Assembly: GCF_026340565.1 (NCBI RefSeq)
Contig: NZ_JAPEPB010000001.1
Coordinates: forward strand, 7,166,001 to 7,230,000
Direction of reading: 5' to 3'
DNA: 64,000 nt
Origin: Kitasatospora sp. NBC_01287
GTDB taxonomy: Bacteria > Actinomycetota > Actinomycetes > Streptomycetales > Streptomycetaceae
The notes under the pieces were generated by a model. That model was not told the origin of the DNA. It worked only from the letters and a program-made list of their open reading frames with translations, and made no database searches. Shown one piece after another: positions 58,496-64,000 of the stretch (position 1 is the stretch's first letter; every line of letters starts with the position of its first letter). The translations under genes were made by a program, and so were the position numbers.

Positions 58496-61400
58496 CTAGC
58501 CCTCGATGATCCGGCTCTCACCCGCCGACGGGGTGGCGCGGCCGGCCAGTCGTTGGAGCCCGATCAGCGCGGCGTCGTCGCGCACCAGGCCGAGCGCCTG
58601 CTCCACCTCCAGCGGCTGGGCGAAGAGGTAGCCCTGGCCCAGCGGGCAGCCCATCGCGGTCAGCAGGTCGAGTTGGGCGATGTCCTCGATGCCCTCGGCG
58701 ATCACCTGGACGCCGAGGGTGTCGGCGATCCGGGCGATCCCCTCGACCAGCGCGTACTGCTGTCGGGAGTGCGCCAGGCCGTCGATGAACGATTTGTCGA
58801 TCTTCAGGATCGAGATCGGGAACTCGCGCAGGTAGCTCAGCGAGGAGTAGCCGGTGCCGAAGTCGTCGATGGCGATGCCGACGCCGAGTTCGCCCAGGGC
58901 CTGCATGTCGGCCCGCACCCGCTCGTCGCGGCGCATCAGCACGCTCTCGGTCAGCTCCAGGACCAGCGATCCCGGGCTCAGCCCGGAGTCGCGGACGACC
59001 TCGCGGACCACGTCGACGAAGCCGGCGTCGCGGAACTGGCGGGCCGACACGTTGACGTTCAGCCGCAGCGGCGGCCGGTCGGTGCCGGCCCGGTGGGGGC
59101 TGCTGATCCGCTGCCAGTCGGCGGTGTCGGTGGCGGCCCGGCCCAGCACCCAGGCGCCGAGCTGGACGATCTGCCCGCTCTCCTCGGCCACCGGGATGAA
59201 GTCGTCCGGCAGCACCATGCCGCGCTGGTCGTGCGGCCAGCGGACCAGCGCCTCGAAGGCCACCAGGTTGCCGGTGGGCAGGTCGATGATCGGCTGGTAG
59301 CGCACGGTGAACGCGGAGTCGGCCACCGCCAGGGCGCAGACCAGGTGCTCGTTCAGCTCGTGCCGCTCGATCAGGCCGGCCTGCAGGGCCGGCTGGTAGT
59401 GGCGCCACTGCCGCTTGCCGGCGGCCTTGGCCGCGTACAGCGCGAGGTCGGCGTGGGTGAGCAACTCGGCCGCGTGCTCGCTGTCCTCGGTGGTCGCCAC
59501 CCCGATGCTGGCGGCCACCCGGACCGCGCCGGAGCTGAGCTTGAACGGCTCGGTGAAGGTGCCCAGCACGCTGTCCGCGATCGCCTGCACGTCGGCCGGC
59601 CGCAGCGCGTCCTCGACCAGCACCGCGAACTCGTCGCCGCCGAGCCTGGCGGCGGTGTCGGAGGTGCGCAGCGCGGTGGCGACCCGCAGCGAGACCGCCA
59701 CCAGCAACTCGTCGCCGACCGCGTGCCCCTGGGTGTCGTTGACCACCTTGAAGTCGTCCAGGTCGATGAAGAGCACCCCGGTCACCGTGCCGCGCCGTTC
59801 GCTGCGGGCCAGCGCGTGGCCGACCCGGTCCTGGAAGAGCACCCGGTTGGCCAGGCCGGTCAGCGAGTCGTGGAAGGCCCGGTGGGTCAGCTCGCGCTCC
59901 ATCTGGCGCTGCTCGGTGACATCGCGCAGGGTGAGCACCAGGCCGTCCACGGTCGGGTCCTCGCGCAGGTCGTTGCAGTGCACCTCGGCCTCGATCGGGG
60001 TGCCGTCGCGGCGCAGCAGCCGCCAGTGCTGGCGCTGCCCGTCGGAGTCTCCGGCCCGCATCCGCAGCAGCACCCGGCCCACCGTGCGGCTGTCCTCGGT
60101 GGGCACCAGGTCCAGCAGCCGGGCGCCGCCCAGGTCCTGGTGGCCGAGCACCCGCTCCGCCGAGGAACTGGCGTAGCGGATCCGGTCATCGGCGCTGAGG
60201 ATCAGGATCACGTCGGAGGCGTTCTGCACCAGGGTGCGGAAGTACGCCTCGCTGTTGCGCTTGGTGACCTCCTGGCTCAGCATCACCCGCTCGATCGCCA
60301 GCGCCGACTGGGAGGCCACGATCTCCAGCGAGCTCCATAAGGCGGTCAGCTCCTGCTCGCTGCCGGTGACGATCAGCACCCCGATCATCGGGTCGCCCGA
60401 GGGCCGCTTGCGCAGCACCAGCGGGGAGAGCAGCGCGCACGGCATCCCGCTGGTCAGCAGGGCGAACCCGGGCCCGAGTTCGTCGGACCGCAGCAGCCGG
60501 GTGCGGCGGGTCGACAGCAACGCGAAGACCGGCTCGGACTCCTCGGTGCCCAGCCGCAGCTCGGCCCGCCGGCCCGCCTGCCGCACCCGCAGCGTGTCGC
60601 CGTCGTTCAGCGCGAGCAGCGCCTGCTGGCCGGCCTCCCGGCGCAGCAGCCGGCTGGTGGCCAGCTGCACGGTCTCGGCCACCTCCTCGACCGCGAGGGC
60701 CGAGGTCAGCGAGGCGCCGGCCTGCCGCAGGGTGTGCTCGCGGGCCAGCGCCTGGCGGTGCACCAGCACCACGCCGGCCAGCCGGGCCAGCACCAGCAGG
60801 TAGAGCACGGCGGAGAAGGCGCCGATCAGCGCGGCGTGCGAGCTGACCCCGTTCGCCGCCTCCAGCACCAGGATCCCCGGGGCGATCAGTGAGGCGAGGG
60901 TCAGCAGGGCCAGCCGCCCGGCGGTGATGTCGGTCTGCTGCCTCGGCACCGGGCGGGTCAGTTCCACCATCGAGGGGTGCAGCGCGGCCGCGCCCCAGGC
61001 GCAGTAGAAGGCGGCCCAGCCCAGGTCCACCGGGGTGCCGATGCGCCAGGTGCCGTGCAGTTGGATCAGCCCGTAGAGGGTGTCGGAGACCAGCAGGCCC
61101 AGGGTGCCCACGGTGAGCAGCAGCAGCGCGCGGCTCTTGCCGCCGCGTGGCACCAGCAGCCGCAGCAGCATCGCCAGGATCAGGATGTCGCCGAGCGGAT
61201 AGGCCACCGAGACGGCCTTGGGGAACCAACCCAGGTCGGGCGTGTGCACGTTGGGCAGGATCAGGTAGATCCAGGCGAGCAGCGCCAGGCCGACGGTCAG
61301 GATCAGCGCGTCGAGCAGGCTGGCCCGGTCCTGATGGGCCGTCCGCCAGCGGATGAAGCCCAGCACGCCGATCGCGTAGAGCAGGTACTCGGCGAGGTAG

Positions 61401-61690
61401 AATCCGTCGGCGGCGGACGGGAAGGGGTTGTCCAGGTGCAGGAACTGGGTCTGCACCACCTGGACGACCTCGCCGCAGGTGAAGCTGAGGTTCGCCGCCG
61501 CCAGCAGCAGCCACGGCAGCGGATGCGCGGGCCGGTTGAGCCGCACGCCGACCACGATGGCGGCGACGCCGCCCAGCCCGATGCCGGTCCACCAGATGAT
61601 CCGCTGACCGGGGTTGGCGTAGTACACGCAGGTGAAGGTCGCCATCCAGACCAGATAGCAGACCATCAGCATTCGTCGTCGGTGTGTCAA
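58496..61690 (-). CDS. Membrane-bound GAF-PAS-GGDEF-EAL cyclic-di-GMP enzyme
   Basis: A 1064-residue protein. Residues 1-~320 hold about nine or ten membrane segments (LVWMATFTCVYYANPG, LPWLLLAAANLSF, ALLAWIYLIL ...). Then come a GAF-like domain (~325-490), a PAS domain (~505-625), GGDEF with an intact RLGGDEFAVL (~710), and EAL with intact FEALVRW, DDFGTGYSSL and AEGIED motifs (~810-1040). Both diguanylate cyclase and phosphodiesterase motifs look active. In Streptomyces such proteins tune the BldD-cyclic-di-GMP switch between growth and sporulation; RmdB-type proteins are the closest in layout. The start is TTG 61690, supported by a perfect AGGAGG eight bases upstream. Confidence 0.9.
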   Translation of the reverse strand: MTHRRRMLMVCYLVWMATFTCVYYANPGQRIIWWTGIGLGGVAAIVVGVRLNRPAHPLPWLLLAAANLSFTCGEVVQVVQTQFLHLDNPFPSAADGFYLAEYLLYAIGVLGFIRWRTAHQDRASLLDALILTVGLALLAWIYLILPNVHTPDLGWFPKAVSVAYPLGDILILAMLLRLLVPRGGKSRALLLLTVGTLGLLVSDTLYGLIQLHGTWRIGTPVDLGWAAFYCAWGAAALHPSMVELTRPVPRQQTDITAGRLALLTLASLIAPGILVLEAANGVSSHAALIGAFSAVLYLLVLARLAGVVLVHRQALAREHTLRQAGASLTSALAVEEVAETVQLATSRLLRREAGQQALLALNDGDTLRVRQAGRRAELRLGTEESEPVFALLSTRRTRLLRSDELGPGFALLTSGMPCALLSPLVLRKRPSGDPMIGVLIVTGSEQELTALWSSLEIVASQSALAIERVMLSQEVTKRNSEAYFRTLVQNASDVILILSADDRIRYASSSAERVLGHQDLGGARLLDLVPTEDSRTVGRVLLRMRAGDSDGQRQHWRLLRRDGTPIEAEVHCNDLREDPTVDGLVLTLRDVTEQRQMERELTHRAFHDSLTGLANRVLFQDRVGHALARSERRGTVTGVLFIDLDDFKVVNDTQGHAVGDELLVAVSLRVATALRTSDTAARLGGDEFAVLVEDALRPADVQAIADSVLGTFTEPFKLSSGAVRVAASIGVATTEDSEHAAELLTHADLALYAAKAAGKRQWRHYQPALQAGLIERHELNEHLVCALAVADSAFTVRYQPIIDLPTGNLVAFEALVRWPHDQRGMVLPDDFIPVAEESGQIVQLGAWVLGRAATDTADWQRISSPHRAGTDRPPLRLNVNVSARQFRDAGFVDVVREVVRDSGLSPGSLVLELTESVLMRRDERVRADMQALGELGVGIAIDDFGTGYSSLSYLREFPISILKIDKSFIDGLAHSRQQYALVEGIARIADTLGVQVIAEGIEDIAQLDLLTAMGCPLGQGYLFAQPLEVEQALGLVRDDAALIGLQRLAGRATPSAGESRIIEG

Positions 61691-61754
61691 CAGTGCTACC
61701 TCCTGCGCGACATGGCGCCGGGGAGACGTTGAGGGCCTCGGGAATCCGGGGAAC

Positions 61755-61890
61755 CCGGGCCGGGAAACGGTGCCGGGAAACGTTGCCGGGAAACCAGGAA
61801 ACGGTGTCGGGAAACTCTGGGTCGGGCAACTCGGTGTCGGGAAACCCCGCTTCGGGAAACGGTGTCGGCAGACGGTGTCGGGAATTCAGG
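61755..61890. repeat. About ten degenerate 13-base repeats (CGGGAAACGGTGT)
   Basis: Between the cyclic-di-GMP gene and the NRPS gene, units such as CGGGAAACGGTGC (61761), CGGGAAACGTTGC (61774), CGGGAAACGGTGT (61853) and CGGCAGACGGTGT (61866) run in tandem with slight length changes. The array lies upstream of both divergent genes and fills much of the 329-base gap. The remainder (61920-62000) is AT-richer and holds TTATCGTTAGTATAGTTG, a possible NRPS promoter. Confidence 0.75.
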
Positions 61891-62019
61891 AATCGTCCGT
61901 CGGTGGCCCGGCGATATCCGTGAACCGGCCACTATCAGGAGATCCCATTATCGTTAGTATAGTTGGCGGGAGGAGCGGCGCGCCCCTGCTCCCGGAACGC
62001 CTCAGCCGAGGTCGTGACC

Positions 62020-64000
62020 GTGGACGATTCGAACAGCCTCACACCGGACGGTGGCGGTCGCCACCTGGTTCTCCGCAATGGCGGCGGGCACCATGCGATC
62101 TGGTCCGGTGACTCTCCGATCCCCGCCGGCTGGCGGAGCGTGTACGCAGCGCGATCGCGCCAGGCCTGCCTCACCGAGATCGAGCGGCGGTGGCCGGGCC
62201 CAGGTGCGGACACGGGCGCGGGAACAGGGCCGGAAGCAGGCCCGGGTGCCGTGCCCGAAACCGTTCACCAGCTCTTCCGGGCCCAGGCGGCCCGCCGCCC
62301 GACGGCCGCGGCCGTCGTCACGCAGGAGGGCGCACTCAGCTACCGGGAGCTCGACCGGCGCGGTGACCGGCTGGCCCGGGACCTGCGGGGCCTGGGGGTG
62401 CGGCGCGGCACGGTGGTACCGGTCTGCCTGCCGCGCGGCCTCGACCTGGTGGTGGCGCTGCTCGCGGTGCTCAAGGCGGGCGGCCACTTCCTGCCGCTCG
62501 ACCCCGGCTACCCGGCCCGCCGGCTGGTCCAGCTGGTCGCCGACTCGGGGGCCGGGCTGGTGCTCACCGATCGCGCCCTGGAGCCGCACTTCACACCCTG
62601 CGGTGTCCACCCGGTGCTGGTCGAGGAGCACCGCTCCGGGCCGCACCCCATCGGCGCCGAGGAGGTGCCCGACCGCTCGGGGCCCGGCGATCCCGCCTAC
62701 CTCGTCTACACCTCCGGCACCACCGGGACGCCCAAGGGCGTGCTGGTGACCCACGGCGCACTGCTCTTCACCGTCTCCCGGGTCACCGCCGCCTACGGGC
62801 TCACCCCGGCGGACCGGGTCCTGCAGCTCGCCGCGCTGGGGTTCGACACCGCGCTGGAGCAGATCTTCGCCACCCTGCTCAGCGGCGCCACCCTGCTCCT
62901 CGGCGGCCCCGCCGGCTGGGCGCCCACCGACCTGCTGGAGCGCCTGCCCGCCCTCGACCTGACCGTCGCCGACCTGACCCCCGCGTACTGGCACCAGTTC
63001 CTGAGCCTGCTGCCGGAGTTCGGCCCGGCCCCGGCGAAGCTGCGGTTACTGATCGTCGGCGGTGACACGGTGCGCGCCGGCGACTGCCGCACCTGTCTGC
63101 GCCGACTGCCCGGCACCCGGCTGCTCAACGCCTACGGGGTGACCGAGGCGGCCGTCACCTCGTTGCTCTGGACGGCCGACGCGGCGCTGCTGCACGCCGA
63201 GCCCGCCGCCCCGGTCCCGATCGGCAGGCCGTTGCCCGGCGTCCGGGTGCACCTGCTGGACGCCGAGCTGCGCCCGGTGCGCCCCGGCGAGCGGGGCGAG
63301 ATCCACCTCGGCGGCCCGGGCCTGGCACTCGGCTACTGGCGGCGCCCCGGGCTCACCGCCGAGCGCTTCCTGCCCGACCCGTACGCGGACGCCCCGGGGG
63401 AGCGGATGTACCGCACCGGGGACGCCGGGCGGTGGCGGCCGGACGGCGAGCTGGAGCTGCTGGGCCGCCTGGACGAACAGGTGAAGGTGCGCGGCTTCCG
63501 GGTCGACCCGATCGAGGTGGAGTCGGTGCTCGCGGCCCACCACGCGGTCCGCCTGGTGCGGGTCTGCCCCCGGGAGAACGGCGACGGCGAGCGCACCCTG
63601 ACCGCCTACTACACCCTGGCCGAGCGCGGCGACACCGACGCGGACGCCCGCCGGATCGGCCTGCGCCGCTACCTGGCCGAGCGGCTGCCCGAGTTCATGG
63701 TCCCGGCCGAGTTCGTGCTGCTCGACCGGATGCCGCTGACCCCGGCCGGGAAGATCGACCGCGGCCGGCTGCCGCGCACCGAGCCGCAGCTCAGGCGCCG
63801 GGCCGAGGACGGAGCCGGTGACTGGGTCCGCGGCCGGCCCGGCGGGTCCGCGGCCACCGGCGCCGTCCGGCTCGGGGTGGCCCAGCTCTGGTCCGAGGTG
63901 CTCGGGGTGGAGCGGGTCGGCGACGGAGACGACTTCTTCGAGCTCGGCGGCAACTCGCTGCTGCTCATGGAGATGCTGGCGCGGGCCCGGATCATGTTCG
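62020..64000 (+). CDS. NRPS with fused N-terminal MbtH-like domain (MbtH-A-PCP..., runs off window)
   Basis: GTG 62020 has GAGG eight bases upstream. Residues ~14-60 form an MbtH-like domain (HLVLRNGGGHHAIWSGDSP, PAGWRSVYAARSRQACLTEIERRW). The adenylation domain follows from ~78: A2 LKAGGHFLPLD, A3 LVYTSGTTGTPKG, A5 NAYGVTEAAV, A7 YRTGDAGRW, A8 VKVRGFRVDPIEVES and A10 PLTPAGKIDRG. A carrier domain with GGNSLL (phosphopantetheine Ser) ends at the window edge. Reading the specificity pocket by eye gives D-T-E-D-I-G-A-V-T-K, whose two extra acidic residues would suit a basic amino acid (inference). MbtH-A-PCP fusions such as NikP1 load an amino acid for tailoring on the carrier. Confidence 0.88.
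   Translation, partial: MDDSNSLTPDGGGRHLVLRNGGGHHAIWSGDSPIPAGWRSVYAARSRQACLTEIERRWPGPGADTGAGTGPEAGPGAVPETVHQLFRAQAARRPTAAAVVTQEGALSYRELDRRGDRLARDLRGLGVRRGTVVPVCLPRGLDLVVALLAVLKAGGHFLPLDPGYPARRLVQLVADSGAGLVLTDRALEPHFTPCGVHPVLVEEHRSGPHPIGAEEVPDRSGPGDPAYLVYTSGTTGTPKGVLVTHGALLFTVSRVTAAYGLTPADRVLQLAALGFDTALEQIFATLLSGATLLLGGPAGWAPTDLLERLPALDLTVADLTPAYWHQFLSLLPEFGPAPAKLRLLIVGGDTVRAGDCRTCLRRLPGTRLLNAYGVTEAAVTSLLWTADAALLHAEPAAPVPIGRPLPGVRVHLLDAELRPVRPGERGEIHLGGPGLALGYWRRPGLTAERFLPDPYADAPGERMYRTGDAGRWRPDGELELLGRLDEQVKVRGFRVDPIEVESVLAAHHAVRLVRVCPRENGDGERTLTAYYTLAERGDTDADARRIGLRRYLAERLPEFMVPAEFVLLDRMPLTPAGKIDRGRLPRTEPQLRRRAEDGAGDWVRGRPGGSAATGAVRLGVAQLWSEVLGVERVGDGDDFFELGGNSLLLMEMLARARIMF

Overview
The window is high-GC actinomycete DNA, most likely Streptomyces or Kitasatospora. 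The evidence is the very strong third-position GC of every gene, GTG and TTG starts, ATGA/GTGA stop-start overlaps inside operons, a LAL-type LuxR regulator and several secondary-metabolite gene sets. It is largely accessory (biosynthetic, mobile and conflict) DNA. No rRNA, tRNA or CRISPR array was seen.

Layout. (1) 1-8.9 kb: a compact plus-strand cassette with a DAO-type FAD oxidase, an L-lysine/L-ornithine N-monooxygenase, a cupin, a methionyl-tRNA-synthetase-like protein, an ATP-grasp ligase, a small protein with an Asp/His repeat head, an FkbH-like protein without the HAD catalytic motifs, and an arginine-deiminase-superfamily (DDAH-like) enzyme. The monooxygenase plus cupin plus MetRS-like trio matches the known N-N bond (hydrazine) forming machinery, but cupin and synthetase are two separate, overlapping genes here. 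The cassette probably makes an undescribed hydrazine- or N-N-containing amino-acid derivative. (2) 9-13.2 kb: housekeeping or stress genes (tam, DUF1990, map with an XRE regulator, TetR with an alpha/beta hydrolase), several with readable palindromic operators. (3) 13.2-24.3 kb: a bisindole/indolocarbazole-type cluster with RebO-, RebD- and RebC-like enzymes plus a P450 on the plus strand, and a divergent arm with an O-methyltransferase, a tryptophan-2,3-dioxygenase-fold heme enzyme and a GlcG/HbpS-type protein. (4) 24.3-30.7 kb: a scrambled island with two GNATs, an IS630-type element with 3-mismatch terminal repeats and TA duplications that carries a SUKH-4-like gene, an IS21 remnant and more immunity-like genes. 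(5) 30.7-37.1 kb: a LAL regulator, an MFS exporter and an amidohydrolase; the first two are what indolocarbazole clusters normally carry, so the island may have split that cluster.

(6) 37.3-43.6 kb: a minus-strand operon (XRE-TPR regulator, HAD, unknown protein, phosphotransferase, methyltransferase, second HAD, 61-aa peptide) with striking leader hairpins and many 4-base overlaps. (7) 44.4-49.7 kb: a sugar ABC importer without its ATPase, followed by a HAD phosphatase and a metallo-beta-lactamase-fold hydrolase. (8) 49.7-56 kb: an RHS-repeat toxin with a GH-E/HNH-like nuclease tip, a probable immunity gene and a WXG-like partner, then a 75-aa protein built from Glu/Arg/Ile repeats. (9) 56.2-64 kb: an AIM24 protein, an orphan phosphonate-type FAD oxidoreductase behind a GntR-like operator, a membrane GAF-PAS-GGDEF-EAL protein, and the start of an NRPS with an MbtH-like domain fused to A and PCP domains, cut by the window edge.

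A feature running through the whole window is short tandem repeats, including at least six loci where the repeat unit contains the stop codon of the preceding gene.
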